A stretch of 64,000 nt of DNA from Halalkalibacter nanhaiisediminis (GCF_007830185.1 NZ_VLKZ01000005.1:258716-322715), one strand, 5' to 3'. Counted from the stretch's first letter, positions 26,479-36,534 are shown. Translations and numbers: made by a program. Notes: generated by a model not told the origin, from the letters alone.

Positions 26479-26740
26479 AGACAACACCCCTTTCAATAAA
26501 TTTAGATAAGGCAACCGTTCCAATAAATCCGAGAATCGCTATGACAAGCAATACCTCTGAATAAGCAAGTGTTTCTTGCAAGATCATGACGAGCCCGATA
26601 AAGCCAATTAAGTTAATGCCAAACGCATCAAGTGCAACAATTCGATCAGACATAGTTGGTCCAATGACTGTACGAATAAAGCAGACGAATAATGAAAGAG
26701 CCATAACGACAAGAACAACAATTAAAATGGTTTGGAACAT
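26465..26740 (-). CDS. mrpF: Na+/H+ antiporter subunit F
   Basis: 91 residues, three spans. The stretch RTVIGPTMSDRIVALDAFGIN is the conserved F-subunit block. Its start sits on the end of mrpE (ATGA-type coupling) and its end overlaps mrpG. It may also help in bile-salt or cholate efflux, as reported for B. subtilis MrpF. Confidence 0.93.
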   Translation of the reverse strand: MFQTILIVVLVVMALSLFVCFIRTVIGPTMSDRIVALDAFGINLIGFIGLVMILQETLAYSEVLLVIAILGFIGTVALSKFIERGVVFDRD

Positions 26741-27216
26741 TATTTCGTCACCTCCATAATCGCACGCTCAAAAGTATTATGGATTTGGCGAATCATTTCT
26801 TCTTTATCAGGTACATTAATGGCGTGAATATAAATGTATTTACTATCATCTGAGAAATCCATCGACAGTGTACCAGGAGTCAAGGTAATAAGAGATGCAA
26901 GCAATGTTAATTCCCAATCAGATTTAAGATTTGTTGGCAGGGCAATAATGCCAGGCTCAATATCCAGCTTAGGGCTAAGAACAATTTTCATTACATCAAT
27001 GTTTGCTAATATCAATTCTTTGAAAAAGAGCACTATTAGCTTAATGATTGCCCACACACGACGCATATAGAAATCAAATTGTAAGAAACGACGTAGAACA
27101 AACAGAATTAATATACCAATGACATAGCCAACGACAAAGTCAGCTCCAGTAAAGCTGTTTAGCAGGAAAACCCAGATAAGTGCAATGACAATGTTTATTA
27201 ATATTTGAAAGGCCAT
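26740..27216 (-). CDS. mrpE: Na+/H+ antiporter subunit E
   Basis: 158 residues: two N-terminal spans, then a cytosolic domain with LKSDWELTLLASLITLTPGTLSMD, the family hallmark. It lies six bases after mrpD and couples to mrpF. Confidence 0.93.
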   Translation of the reverse strand: MAFQILINIVIALIWVFLLNSFTGADFVVGYVIGILILFVLRRFLQFDFYMRRVWAIIKLIVLFFKELILANIDVMKIVLSPKLDIEPGIIALPTNLKSDWELTLLASLITLTPGTLSMDFSDDSKYIYIHAINVPDKEEMIRQIHNTFERAIMEVTK

Positions 27217-27221
27217 AGCAA

Positions 27222-28703
27222 CTACTCCTTAAGAACAGATTCGATATAAATCGATGGATCTAGGATTTGTTCTGCAACTTGTAATGAATAGACGAAAACA
27301 GGTTCTGCAGCAAAGCCAAGTACAATCGTTAAGGCCACTAGTGGCACGATAGGTAATAACAATTTACCAACAGGAATTTTGGCCTGTTCTGCTGTATGTT
27401 TTTGCTCACCCCAGAATGCATAAATGAATATCTTCAACATAGAGAATAGGGTTAAGAGACCTACAGCGAGGGCAACAGCTGCAATAATATAGTTTCCTTC
27501 TTCAAAACCAGCTAAAATAATTGGAAATTTACTAAAGAAACCACTTAAAGGTGGAATACCCGCAAGAGAAATTGCTGTAATAAAGAACAGCCATGCTAAA
27601 TATGGATGAGTCTTAAGCAAACCACCCATTTGCTTTAAATCCGTTGTTCCTGTTATTCGCTGGGTTGCACCAGCAAAAAGGAATAAGGCTGATTTAACAA
27701 TAATATGATGGGCAATGTAATAGATTGCACCTGCAATAGCAAGCTGTGTATAAATCCCGAGCCCCATAACCATGTATCCAACCTGACTAATAATATGGTA
27801 TGAAAGGATACGTTTGAAATCAAACTGAGAAACGGCTCCAAGAACACCAAATAACATTGTAAAACCTGCTAAAACGAGAATGATCGTATGAGTAAAGTCA
27901 GGATCGTGTGTAAAGATTAACGTAAACGTACGTATAATCGCATAAATTCCAACTTTTGTTAATAAGCCACCGAACAAGGCTGCAACCGCAGCAGGTGGAC
28001 CGTAATAAGAACGAGGAAGCCAGAAATAAAGTGGGAACAATCCGCCTTTCATCGCAAATACGATCAAAAAGAGAATAGCAATAGCATTTAACACGCCTGT
28101 CTGTTCAAGCTCTCCTACTCGCTCAGCAAGATGGGCCATATTTAAAGTACCAGTTACTGAGTAAATATAAGCGACTGCCGCCAAGAAGAGAATCGAAGCG
28201 AAGACGTTAATAACAACATACTTAAACGATTCACGAAGTTGATATTTCGTACCTCCATGAACGATCAGAATATAAGAAGCAATCAGCATAACTTCAAAGA
28301 ATACAAACAAGTTGAATAAATCGCCTGTAAGAAAAGCCCCGTTAACTCCTGCTAGTAAGAAGAAGTAGAACGGATAGAAAAAGAATTTCTCACGTTCAGG
28401 AGAAATCGTTTGAAAAGCAAAGAATAAGCAAACGACTCCGACGATACTTGCTAATATCACCATCATTGTTGCAAACATATCAGCAACGAAAACAATGCCG
28501 AAAGGAGCTGTCCAGTTCCCCATTTCAAGAACAATAATTCCTTCTTGGTAAACATATCCTGCTAAATAGAAAGCGATTAAGAGCATCCCAACAGCAGTAA
28601 ATCCGCTAATTACACGCTGGAGAGTATGATTCTTGGCAAACAGAATAAGTAGCGATCCAACAATAAGTGGGATAAGGACCGGTAGTATGACTAAATTATT
28701 CAT
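27222..28703 (-). CDS. mrpD: Na+/H+ antiporter subunit D
   Basis: 493 residues and about 14 spans, homologous to the proton-pumping NuoM/NuoN subunits of complex I. The conserved [20 protein letters not shown] (with the key Glu) and [13 protein letters not shown] (with the key Lys) are present. It shares ion translocation with MrpA. It overlaps mrpC by eight bases. Confidence 0.95.
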   Translation of the reverse strand: MNNLVILPVLIPLIVGSLLILFAKNHTLQRVISGFTAVGMLLIAFYLAGYVYQEGIIVLEMGNWTAPFGIVFVADMFATMMVILASIVGVVCLFFAFQTISPEREKFFFYPFYFFLLAGVNGAFLTGDLFNLFVFFEVMLIASYILIVHGGTKYQLRESFKYVVINVFASILFLAAVAYIYSVTGTLNMAHLAERVGELEQTGVLNAIAILFLIVFAMKGGLFPLYFWLPRSYYGPPAAVAALFGGLLTKVGIYAIIRTFTLIFTHDPDFTHTIILVLAGFTMLFGVLGAVSQFDFKRILSYHIISQVGYMVMGLGIYTQLAIAGAIYYIAHHIIVKSALFLFAGATQRITGTTDLKQMGGLLKTHPYLAWLFFITAISLAGIPPLSGFFSKFPIILAGFEEGNYIIAAVALAVGLLTLFSMLKIFIYAFWGEQKHTAEQAKIPVGKLLLPIVPLVALTIVLGFAAEPVFVYSLQVAEQILDPSIYIESVLKE

Positions 28704-29034
28704 CAGCAGATCCCCTTAATTTGTCTAAATCATCGGTCTTATGTACTTTATATGTGCGGTATCCAAGTACGAGTAAGAAAGATGTGACCCCGAAACTAAT
28801 AACAATGGCTGTTAGAATAAGAGCTTGTGGCAGCGGATCTGTATAGGCCTCAGCTCCTATGCTTAGCAGTGGTGCAGTCCCTCTTTGAAGGCCTCCCATT
28901 GTCAAAAGAAGCAAGTGAACGGCATGTGACAATATGACAAGGCTCAGGATGACTCGCAATAAGCTTTTAGACAAAAGCAAGTAAGTCCCAACCATGAAGA
29001 GGACCCCAATAGTGATGGTCATTAATATTTCCAT
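28696..29034 (-). CDS. mrpC: Na+/H+ antiporter subunit C
   Basis: 112 residues with three spans, homologous to NuoK ([16 protein letters not shown]). It starts on the last base of mrpB's stop and overlaps mrpD. Confidence 0.93.
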   Translation of the reverse strand: MEILMTITIGVLFMVGTYLLLSKSLLRVILSLVILSHAVHLLLLTMGGLQRGTAPLLSIGAEAYTDPLPQALILTAIVISFGVTSFLLVLGYRTYKVHKTDDLDKLRGSADE

Positions 29035-29468
29035 TACTTATCATCCTCCGCAATCGTTAGAATAATTGTTAACGCAATACCAGCAACAACAAGGTATACA
29101 CCAAGGTCAAATGGTAAAGTTGTTGTCAGTCCAACTTCTCCTAAAAAAGGAGTTGGAATATACTCAAAGAAATGAGTAAGAAAAGGATAACCGAGTAGCA
29201 TAGTAGAAACGCCTGTTCCAATTGCGATCAAAAGGCCAACTGCAATGATAGAAGTGAAGTTAAATGGTATAACTTTCTTCATACTTTTCATATCAAACAC
29301 TAAATACATGAGTAGAAAAGCACTAGCTGTCATTAACCCTCCGATAAATCCTCCGCCTGGGTTATTATGACCGGCGAAGAATATATAGACGGAGAAAGCG
29401 AGAATGACGAAAGCGAGAAGGCGTGTCATAGTTTGAAGCATCACATCATTCGATTTGATTTTTTTCAC
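29034..29468 (-). CDS. mrpB: Na+/H+ antiporter subunit B
   Basis: 144 residues and four spans. The NNPGGGFIGGLMTASAFLLMYL block is diagnostic for MnhB/MrpB. The GTG start overlaps the mrpA stop (GTGA). Confidence 0.94.
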   Translation of the reverse strand: MKKIKSNDVMLQTMTRLLAFVILAFSVYIFFAGHNNPGGGFIGGLMTASAFLLMYLVFDMKSMKKVIPFNFTSIIAVGLLIAIGTGVSTMLLGYPFLTHFFEYIPTPFLGEVGLTTTLPFDLGVYLVVAGIALTIILTIAEDDK

Positions 29469-31882
29469 ACATCTTCCCTCCCTGTGAAACGGAGCTTGAT
29501 CAGTGCAACGACACCAAGTGCTGCGATTCCGAGAACAAGAATTTCAAGTAAAGTATCAAGACCTCGAAAATCTACAAGTATAACGTTAACCATGTTATAT
29601 CCACCAGCAAGCTCTTTAGAATTCTCAATGTAGTACTCTGAAATGGATGCAAACTTTGCATCGTTCCCTAATGCAAGAGAACTTAAGCCCATTGCAATGA
29701 CAAAACCACCGACGCCAATCGAAATGAGTAGATTAACAATGTTAAAACGTGGTTTAAAAGATTCCTTGCGTAACTCAGGTAAATGATAAAACGCAAGCAT
29801 GAAGAGAACAACTGATACTGTTTCCACCAGTAACTGCGTCAACGCTAAGTCTGGTGCACGGAAGACAACAAAGAATAGCGCTAGTAGGAAACCTACGACC
29901 CCAACGACAATGATTGTCGTAATTCGGTTATTTAAAAATGGAATGGTGATTGTCGATGCTATAAGTAAAATAGCCAAAATCCATATGTAAATGGGAATAG
30001 GTGTGACATTAGACGTATCAATAGCAAATGCATCATATCGGAACATTGTATAGCCAAGCAAAAGAATCATAAAGACACACATGTAGACAAAGTAGTCACG
30101 CAGTAACCCTGTCATTTGCATACGTGTAACGACTTGTGATCCTTTGATGACACCATCAAGCCCGTTATCATAAAACCAGTTTAATGGATCGCGTTCTTTT
30201 AAATAGAAGGCTGTCTTTGACCATTTATTCATCATTAAATAGATTAGTGTTCCGAAAAGAACGACTCCGATTGTCATTAACAGTTCTAAGTTGAAACCAT
30301 GCCAGTGAGATATATAAACATCAAATGTTTGTCCCTCTTCCAATAGGCTTGGAAGAATGGCAGTCATTGCTGGATTAATCAGCGAATAGGCAAGTAGATT
30401 CGGGAATAAACCGAAAATGATGACAAGTGAGCCAAGGATAATCGGACTAATAAGCATCCCGATTGGTGCTTCATGCACTTTTACATCATAATTCTCGGGT
30501 TTGAATTTCCCGGTAAATGTTTTGAAAAACATAATTGCACAATAAGCAAAAGTGAAAATACTTGCGACCCAAGCTAAGATTGGGAAAAGAATACCCCATG
30601 TTGGCATATTAAAAATCCCAAGTGTGGATGCATTTAACACACCAGTAAAAAACATTTCTTTACTCAAGAAGCCATTAAATGGAGGTAATCCTGCCATCGA
30701 AGCTAGTCCAATTAAGGAAATCGTAAAAGTAATTGGCATGATTGTCATCAAGCCACCAAGCTTACGAATATCACGAGTACCTGTTTCATGATCAATAATC
30801 CCAGCAGTCATAAATAGGCTTCCTTTAAAAGTCGCATGATTAATCAGATGGAAGATAGCTGCAAGGACGGCAATTGAATACATAGTTGTATCTGTTCCTG
30901 ATCCGTAATAAAGGGAAGCTGAACCAAGGCCAAGTAAACACATAATTAACCCAAGCTGACTAATCGTAGAATAAGCCAGAATGGCTTTTAAGTCCTTTTG
31001 TCGAATGGCGGAAATTGAACCCCAACAGAGAGTCAAGATACCAAATCCAGAAAGAAGCCAGAACCACTCTGCTGCCCCACCAAAGACTGGAGTCAACCGA
31101 GCAACAAGGTAAATACCTGCTTTAACCATTGTTGCTGAGTGAAGGTAAGCGCTAACAGGAGTTGGAGCTTCCATAGCATCTGGTAACCAAATATGGAAAG
31201 GAAATTGAGCTGATTTTGTAAATGCTCCTAGTAATATAAGAAGCATTGCTGGTAAAAATAAACTACTTGCTGTAACCAAATCCACATTAGCAATAATTTC
31301 ACGAATGCTAAATGTACCAGTCACGACATACAGCAATGAGAAACCACCAAGCATGGCAAAACCACCAAATACAGTAATCAACATTGATTTTTGTGCACCG
31401 TAAATAGATTGTTTGCGATAGTACCAATAACTAATTAACAAAGAAGATGCAAGACTTGTTAATTCCCAAAAAACATAAAGCACAATGAGGTTATCTGATA
31501 AGACAACACCAAGCATTGCCCCCATGAACATTAACAAATAGACGTAGAAATTATTTAACTTCTCTTTCGTTTTAGATAAATAGTAAATGGAATAAAGAAC
31601 AACAAGTGTTCCAATACCAGTTATAAGAAGAGCAAATAACACACTAAGTCCATCTAAATACACATTAAAATGAATTCCAAGTGATGGTACCCATGGGACG
31701 CTATGAGAAATAACATCACCATTAGATGTCACTGGCAATTGTTGAATGAAATAAATGAACAACACAAGCGGTAATACTAAAACAAACCATCCTGTATGTA
31801 TAGCTCTTGCGTACTTATACAAAAACGGAATCAAAATGGCTAACAAAAATGGTGAAATTGTAGCCCAATGTAGGACCGTCAA
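29465..31882 (-). CDS. mrpA: Na+/H+ antiporter subunit A
   Basis: 805 residues and about 20 spans. The N-terminal two-thirds is NuoL-like, with VFWELTSLASSLLISYWYY and the key Lys in AQFPFHIWLPDAMEAPTPVSAYLHSATMVKAG; the C-terminal part carries the MrpA/MbhE extension. It is the main proton-translocating subunit. The complex expels Na+ for H+, giving pH and salt tolerance. The TTG at 31,882 is the start, 9 bases from AAGGAGG; the nearer ATG is out of frame. First gene of the mrpABCDEFG operon. Confidence 0.95.
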   Translation of the reverse strand: MTVLHWATISPFLLAILIPFLYKYARAIHTGWFVLVLPLVLFIYFIQQLPVTSNGDVISHSVPWVPSLGIHFNVYLDGLSVLFALLITGIGTLVVLYSIYYLSKTKEKLNNFYVYLLMFMGAMLGVVLSDNLIVLYVFWELTSLASSLLISYWYYRKQSIYGAQKSMLITVFGGFAMLGGFSLLYVVTGTFSIREIIANVDLVTASSLFLPAMLLILLGAFTKSAQFPFHIWLPDAMEAPTPVSAYLHSATMVKAGIYLVARLTPVFGGAAEWFWLLSGFGILTLCWGSISAIRQKDLKAILAYSTISQLGLIMCLLGLGSASLYYGSGTDTTMYSIAVLAAIFHLINHATFKGSLFMTAGIIDHETGTRDIRKLGGLMTIMPITFTISLIGLASMAGLPPFNGFLSKEMFFTGVLNASTLGIFNMPTWGILFPILAWVASIFTFAYCAIMFFKTFTGKFKPENYDVKVHEAPIGMLISPIILGSLVIIFGLFPNLLAYSLINPAMTAILPSLLEEGQTFDVYISHWHGFNLELLMTIGVVLFGTLIYLMMNKWSKTAFYLKERDPLNWFYDNGLDGVIKGSQVVTRMQMTGLLRDYFVYMCVFMILLLGYTMFRYDAFAIDTSNVTPIPIYIWILAILLIASTITIPFLNNRITTIIVVGVVGFLLALFFVVFRAPDLALTQLLVETVSVVLFMLAFYHLPELRKESFKPRFNIVNLLISIGVGGFVIAMGLSSLALGNDAKFASISEYYIENSKELAGGYNMVNVILVDFRGLDTLLEILVLGIAALGVVALIKLRFTGREDV

Positions 31883-32227
31883 ATGACATACCTCCTTCTC
31901 TAATCTTATCGCTGAGTGATGTACAAAACTTATCTTGTCAAATTCTCCCTCGAATGTGGACTTGAAAAGCTAATAATTCTCAGACTAATACAAATTATAA
32001 CCTAATTTTAATAGACATGCATCCTTCGTACTCTAAGGATCACCTATATTTCTACTTCTTATTAAATAAGTAGAAAGAAGACGAAATAAAGAATATTTTT
32101 TTTGGTGAAGAGCAATTTTTACTCAATCTAAATAAAAAAATGCAGAGATACATGTATATTTTGTTACATCATGCGACAAGCTAAATAAAAACATTTGAAG
32201 CGAAACTTCATCATAAATAGGAGTGAT
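31883..32227. other. divergent promoter region of mrp
   Basis: 345 AT-rich bases between mrpA and the small membrane protein gene. A TTGACA on the minus strand near 31,935 could be part of the mrp promoter, but no -10 at proper spacing is convincing. Nothing else seen. Confidence 0.4.
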
Positions 32228-32461
32228 ATGATGAATAATAAACAGAAAGGTATAGTCACAGTTGGTATTTTTCTCTTTTTATTTTCAGGTGGATGGTATG
32301 CAAATGAATGGAATAAGCGTATGATTCACGAAAAAGGAATGAATCAATCGGACTTATATGAAATTCAAAGTCTAGAGGATCGAAACTTGCGACATACTGA
32401 ACCATTTCAACCGAGAGAATATATTCGAATTTCTGATCGGTTTTCGCATTTTTCTGAGTAA
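32228..32461 (+). CDS. 77-residue membrane-anchored protein
   Basis: ATG 32228 (or 32231) after AGGAG. One N-terminal span (GIVTVGIFLFLFSGGWYANEW) and a charged exterior or cytosolic tail. Followed by a strong terminator shared with sda. Not recognised. Confidence 0.6.
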   Translation: MMNNKQKGIVTVGIFLFLFSGGWYANEWNKRMIHEKGMNQSDLYEIQSLEDRNLRHTEPFQPREYIRISDRFSHFSE

Positions 32462-32473
32462 GTATAGAACAAC

Positions 32474-32512
32474 AAAAAGCAGCTACCGCAATTTTGCAGG
32501 TAGCTGCTTTTT
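32474..32512. terminator. bidirectional terminator between 77-residue gene and sda
   Basis: A perfect 14-bp stem AAAAAGCAGCTACC with GGTAGCTGCTTTTT. Confidence 0.9.
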
Positions 32513-32515
32513 GAA

Positions 32516-32656
32516 CTAGGAAGATAATTTAATGTTGTCGGCAAGTGAACGATTGATGATTTCTAAGCGGATCAACTCAATGAAATCTTGATTAAGCTTT
32601 AGCTCAATAGCTTTGTAATAAGTCTCAATAAGAAGTTCATTTGAAAGATTTTGCAT
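32516..32656 (-). CDS. sda: sporulation checkpoint inhibitor Sda
   Basis: 46 residues, the exact family length, with the helical hairpin LSNELLIETYYKAIELKLNQ and DFIELIRLEI. Sda binds the kinase KinA and blocks the phosphorelay when replication is disturbed. The DnaA boxes at 32,822-32,921 fit the known DnaA control of sda in B. subtilis. Its leader is unusual, with the strong Shine-Dalgarno separated from the ATG by a hairpin. Confidence 0.92.
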   Translation of the reverse strand: MQNLSNELLIETYYKAIELKLNQDFIELIRLEIINRSLADNIKLSS

Positions 32657-32661
32657 AAGAT

Positions 32662-32694
32662 CCTGTCAAATGATTTTGACAGGTTCACCTCCTT
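32662..32694 (-). promoter_or_regulatory. sda leader: Shine-Dalgarno plus intervening hairpin
   Basis: In mRNA order: AAGGAGGTGAA (32,694-32,684), then a perfect 9-bp hairpin CCTGTCAAA/TTTGACAGG with a 4-base loop (32,683-32,662), then five bases and the ATG. Folding would bring the strong site to normal distance from the start. An AGGA in the hairpin's 3' arm is a weaker alternative site. Confidence 0.65.
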
Positions 32695-32821
32695 CGTGTA
32701 AGTTTGTCCATTTTTCATTTAAAAGTAATAGTATTGGATTTATGTAAATAGAAAAGTGAATTGGTATAATCTTTGTTGTATTAATCCTACCATGACTTGG
32801 AAAATAGAACAACTGTTCGTT

Positions 32822-32921
32822 TTATCCACAATTGACAGTGGATAAACTGTTAATTCCCTGTTAATTAAATCTTGAAACATATATTGTATAAGTGAAAATC
32901 AGGTGCATAATGTTATCCACA
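32822..32921. promoter_or_regulatory. cluster of DnaA boxes upstream of sda
   Basis: Perfect TTATCCACA at 32,822-32,830 and 32,913-32,921, plus a one-mismatch box in reverse (AGTGGATAA) at 32,837-32,845. The rest of the 32,695-33,110 gap is AT-rich and holds no gene. Confidence 0.75.
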
Positions 32922-33110
32922 CCTGTTGATTGTCATAATAATTTGTCGAAAGATTTTTTATTGTGGGAAATATTCTTTTTTTATGTTGTCGGATTTAAGG
33001 TTTTTATTTGGATTGTTCTTAATATTAATTGAAAAAATTTTCAACTAAGGGTATAGTTAAAGTTTGGTTAGATGTACGTGTAAACAATGATAGAAAAAGA
33101 GGTGTGAGGG

Positions 33111-33626
33111 TTGTTTAATAATCTACTTCCTAATCAATATGAGAAGAGTATTTACAATATTAACCTCAGTGAATTAAGAGACAAAGGAATTAAAGGTGTT
33201 ATTACTGACCTAGATAATACTTTAGTGGAGTGGGATCGTCCTGAGGCGACTCCTGAAGTGCGTGAATGGTTAAAGCAGCTAAAGGATTACGGGATGAAGG
33301 TGACAATTGTATCAAATAATACGAGTAAACGTGTAAAGGCGTTTGCTGACCCTGTAGAAGTCGTCTTCATTCACGGGGCGAGAAAGCCTCAGCGTAGAGC
33401 ATTTCGTCAAGCTTGTATGGAAATGGGATTGCGTAAGGATGAAGTTGTTGTTATCGGAGATCAAATTTTTACAGATGTACTTGGTGGAAATCGTGCGGGC
33501 CTTCATACAATTTTAGTTGTGCCAGTGTCTAGTTCGGACGGATTAGCTACGCAGTTGAATCGACGAATGGAACGAATTGTACTTGGTTGGATGAAAAAGC
33601 GCGGAATGATTGGTTGGGAGGATTAA
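33111..33626 (+). CDS. yqeG: YqeG family HAD phosphatase
   Basis: 171 residues from a TTG behind GAGGTG. HAD motif I is DLDNTLVEW near residue 33, with IVSNNT as motif II and GDQIFTDVLGGN as motif IV. It is the first gene of the yqeGH-aroE-yhbY-nadD-yqeK-rsfS group. Substrate unknown; yeast relatives dephosphorylate phosphatidylglycerophosphate. Confidence 0.92.
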   Translation: MFNNLLPNQYEKSIYNINLSELRDKGIKGVITDLDNTLVEWDRPEATPEVREWLKQLKDYGMKVTIVSNNTSKRVKAFADPVEVVFIHGARKPQRRAFRQACMEMGLRKDEVVVIGDQIFTDVLGGNRAGLHTILVVPVSSSDGLATQLNRRMERIVLGWMKKRGMIGWED

Positions 33627-33628
33627 AC

Positions 33629-34738
33629 GTGGAAGAAAGACAAGTGATTTGTGCTGGTTGTGGTGTAAGCATTCAAACAGAGGATAAAAAAGCATTAGGG
33701 TATGCGCCGCCATCTTCCTTAGAACGTGACGTTGTCATATGTCAAAGATGTTTTCGTTTGAAGCATTATAATGAAGTACAAGATGTCTCGTTAACGGATG
33801 ATGATTTCTTGAAAATTTTAAATGGATTAGGGAAAACGGATGCCCTCATCGTAAAAGTTGTCGATATTTTCGATTTTACTGGAAGCTGGTTACCTGGGCT
33901 GCATCGTTTTGTGGGGAAGAATGATGTGCTATTAGTTGGTAATAAGGTTGATTTGCTGCCGAAATCTTTGAAGAAGAATCGACTTATTAATTGGATGAAA
34001 AAATCTGCTAAAGAGCTTGGTTTGAAGCCTGTTGATGTGATGTTAATGAGTGCAGAAAAAGGACAAGGTGTCGTTGAGATCGCAGCAGAGATTGATCGAA
34101 TTAGGCACGGGAAGGACGTTTATATCGTTGGCTGTACAAATGTTGGGAAGTCGACATTTATTAATCAAATCATCAAAGCATTTGGTGGTGATACGGAACA
34201 GCTTATTACAACTTCTCATTTCCCAGGAACAACACTTGATATGATTGATATTCCACTGGATGACGGAAAGGCGTTATATGATACCCCAGGGATTATTAAT
34301 CACCATCAAATGGCTCACTTTGTTGATAAGCAAGAGTTAAAGGTGATTACACCGAAGAAAGAAATTAAGGCAAAGGTTTTTCAATTGAATGAAGGACAAA
34401 CGTTATTTTTTGGTGGGTTGGCTCGCTTTGACTTTACTCGAGGCGACAGTACTTCATTCACGTGTTATTTTTCGAATGAACTTCATATACACCGTACGAA
34501 GCTTGAAAAAGCCGATGCCTTGTATGAAGACCATTTAGGAGAATTACTAGCACCACCTGGTCCTGAAACGAAAGACAAGCTACCTCCACTTGAAAAGCAT
34601 ACATTTCAAGTGAAAGATAGAAAGGTGGATATTGTTTTTTCGGGTCTTGGATGGGTGACTGTAAACGGAACGAATATTCAAATTGAAGGTTATGCTCCTA
34701 AAGGGGTTAATGTAACAATTCGTGAATCAATTATATAA
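33629..34738 (+). CDS. yqeH: YqeH, circularly permuted GTPase for 30S assembly
   Basis: 369 residues from a GTG at 33,629 behind GGGAGG, two bases after yqeG. An N-terminal zinc finger (CAGCG … CQRC) precedes the permuted GTPase: G4 NKVDLLPKS comes before G1 GCTNVGKSTFINQ and G3 DTPGI. It acts in maturation of the small ribosomal subunit. Confidence 0.94.
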   Translation: MEERQVICAGCGVSIQTEDKKALGYAPPSSLERDVVICQRCFRLKHYNEVQDVSLTDDDFLKILNGLGKTDALIVKVVDIFDFTGSWLPGLHRFVGKNDVLLVGNKVDLLPKSLKKNRLINWMKKSAKELGLKPVDVMLMSAEKGQGVVEIAAEIDRIRHGKDVYIVGCTNVGKSTFINQIIKAFGGDTEQLITTSHFPGTTLDMIDIPLDDGKALYDTPGIINHHQMAHFVDKQELKVITPKKEIKAKVFQLNEGQTLFFGGLARFDFTRGDSTSFTCYFSNELHIHRTKLEKADALYEDHLGELLAPPGPETKDKLPPLEKHTFQVKDRKVDIVFSGLGWVTVNGTNIQIEGYAPKGVNVTIRESII

Positions 34739-34780
34739 AAGAGAGTAGTCATTTTTGGAGTGAAGAGAGGAGAGATCATG

Positions 34781-35626
34781 ATGACAAAGGTTTTCGGTTT
34801 GCTTGGTCATCCAGTCGGGCATTCAAAATCACCACTTATTCACAATGATGCATTCTCATCAGCTGGTATGGATGCTAGATATCATGCGTTTGATGTGAAG
34901 CCAGAACAGGTAAAGGCAGCTGTAGAAGGAATTAGAGCATTACAATTGGCTGGTTGTAATGTAACAGTTCCACATAAAATAGCTGTAATGGATTTTTTAG
35001 ATGAGATTGATGATGAAGCGAAGCAAATAGGTGCGGTCAATACGATTGTGAATCAAGGTGGACGATTGATTGGGTATAATACGGATGGTCGTGGTTATGT
35101 GGAATCATTGCTAGAAGAGTTAGGGGAACCATTAGCAGATAAAAACATACTCGTGATTGGTGCGGGGGGCGCGGCGCGAGGTGTTGTGACAGCTCTCGCT
35201 CGCCACGGAGTTGCCCGCCTTACGATTACAAACCGTACATTAGAGAAAGCAAACGCGCTTTTGGATATTGCGAAATCGTTGAATACAGAGGCAGAAGCGA
35301 TAAGTCGTGATGATGCTGAAAGCAAACTCGGTGAATATGATGTAATTATTAATACGACTTCAATTGGGATGAGTCCAAATACAGATGAGTCGCCACTGTC
35401 TCTTAAAAAACTTGCACCTGGTACGATTGTCAGTGATCTCATTTATAACCCGATCGAGACAAAGTTGTTAAAAGAAGCGGCTCAACGTGGAGGAAGAACG
35501 CTAAACGGAGTCGGCATGTTTGTCAATCAAGCAGCTCTTTCCTTTGAGCACTGGACTGGAATGAAGCCGAACCGTCAAAGAATGAAAGAATTAGTTGTTG
35601 AAACATTAGGAGGAACATCATGTTAA
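34781..35626 (+). CDS. aroE: shikimate dehydrogenase
   Basis: 281 residues. Shikimate-binding GHSKSPLIHN, catalytic Lys in VTVPHK and the NADP loop GAGGAARGV are in place. It reduces 3-dehydroshikimate in the chorismate pathway. ATG 34781 has the best distance from GAGGAGAG; 34778 is possible. Overlaps the next gene by seven bases. Confidence 0.95.
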   Translation: MTKVFGLLGHPVGHSKSPLIHNDAFSSAGMDARYHAFDVKPEQVKAAVEGIRALQLAGCNVTVPHKIAVMDFLDEIDDEAKQIGAVNTIVNQGGRLIGYNTDGRGYVESLLEELGEPLADKNILVIGAGGAARGVVTALARHGVARLTITNRTLEKANALLDIAKSLNTEAEAISRDDAESKLGEYDVIINTTSIGMSPNTDESPLSLKKLAPGTIVSDLIYNPIETKLLKEAAQRGGRTLNGVGMFVNQAALSFEHWTGMKPNRQRMKELVVETLGGTSC

Positions 35627-35913
35627 CAGGAAAACAAAAAAGATTTTTACGTTCAAAAGCACATCACTTAAACCCTATTTTCCAAGTGGGAAAAGGTGGA
35701 GTAAATGATAATATGAGTAAACAAATTGCTGAAGCTCTTGAAGCACGAGAGTTGATCAAAGTGAGTATTTTACAAAATTGTGATGAGGATAAGGATGAAG
35801 TAGCAGCTGCACTTGTGCGCGCTACGAAAGCAGAGCTTGTTCAAGTGATTGGGCACACTATTGTCCTTTATAAGGAATCAAAAGAAAACAAGGAAATTGT
35901 TCTCCCGTCATAA
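35620..35913 (+). CDS. yhbY: CRM-domain ribosome assembly RNA-binding protein
   Basis: 97 residues, a single CRM (YhbY) domain with the VGKGGVND loop and basic N-terminus LTGKQKRFLRSKAHH. It binds pre-50S or rRNA. In B. subtilis this is yqeI, at the same place in the operon. Confidence 0.93.
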   Translation: MLTGKQKRFLRSKAHHLNPIFQVGKGGVNDNMSKQIAEALEARELIKVSILQNCDEDKDEVAAALVRATKAELVQVIGHTIVLYKESKENKEIVLPS

Positions 35914-35937
35914 TTGAAAAGTTGGAGGGGTGCGGAT

Positions 35938-36534
35938 ATGAAAAGAATCGGTCTGTTTGGCGGGACCTTCAACCCGCCGCATTTAGGACATATGCTCTTT
36001 GCTCAAGAAGTGCAAGTAGCACTTCATCTAGATGAAATTTGGTTTATTCCCGTCAATATCCCTCCTCATAAAGAAAGTAACGAGCTTGTGTCGAATCGTC
36101 ATCGTGTTGATATGCTGAGAGTATGTGCAAAGCGTCATCCTCAGTTTTTTGTTTCAACGGTTGAATTAGAACGAGAAGGACCATCCTATACGATCGATAC
36201 GGTTAAACGACTGAAAGATGAGCATCCTGAAAATGAATTCTTCTTTTTAATCGGTGGAGATATGATTGATTATTTGCCAAAATGGGAAAGAATAGATGAA
36301 TTAATGGAGCTGGTCACTTTCGTAGGGGTAAAACGGCCAGGTTCTCACGCATCATCCGCTTATTCGGACCGAGTATATTTACTAGAAATGGTGCAGGTTG
36401 ACTATTCATCAACTGTGATCCGTAACCGTGTAAAGGAAGGTTTGCCGATCACCTATATGGTGCCAGATGAAGTGGAAGCATTGGTGAAGGAGAGAGGGTT
36501 GTATGGATCAAAAAAAAGCATTACAAATCGTTAA
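35938..36534 (+). CDS. nadD: nicotinate-nucleotide adenylyltransferase
   Basis: 198 residues from ATG 35938 after GGAGGGG. Nucleotidyltransferase motif GGTFNPPHLGHM at the start and the SSTVIRNRV block near the end. It forms deamido-NAD from nicotinate mononucleotide and ATP. Its end overlaps yqeK by 32 bases. Confidence 0.95.
   Translation: MKRIGLFGGTFNPPHLGHMLFAQEVQVALHLDEIWFIPVNIPPHKESNELVSNRHRVDMLRVCAKRHPQFFVSTVELEREGPSYTIDTVKRLKDEHPENEFFFLIGGDMIDYLPKWERIDELMELVTFVGVKRPGSHASSAYSDRVYLLEMVQVDYSSTVIRNRVKEGLPITYMVPDEVEALVKERGLYGSKKSITNR

Noticed and set aside
26479..26523. longer start for mrpG
   Set aside because: The extension has no ribosome site and lies fully in mrpF; TTG 26478 gives the normal family length.
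32822..32921. replication origin from DnaA boxes
   Set aside because: Only three boxes, no dnaA or dnaN, and the boxes are explained by sda regulation.
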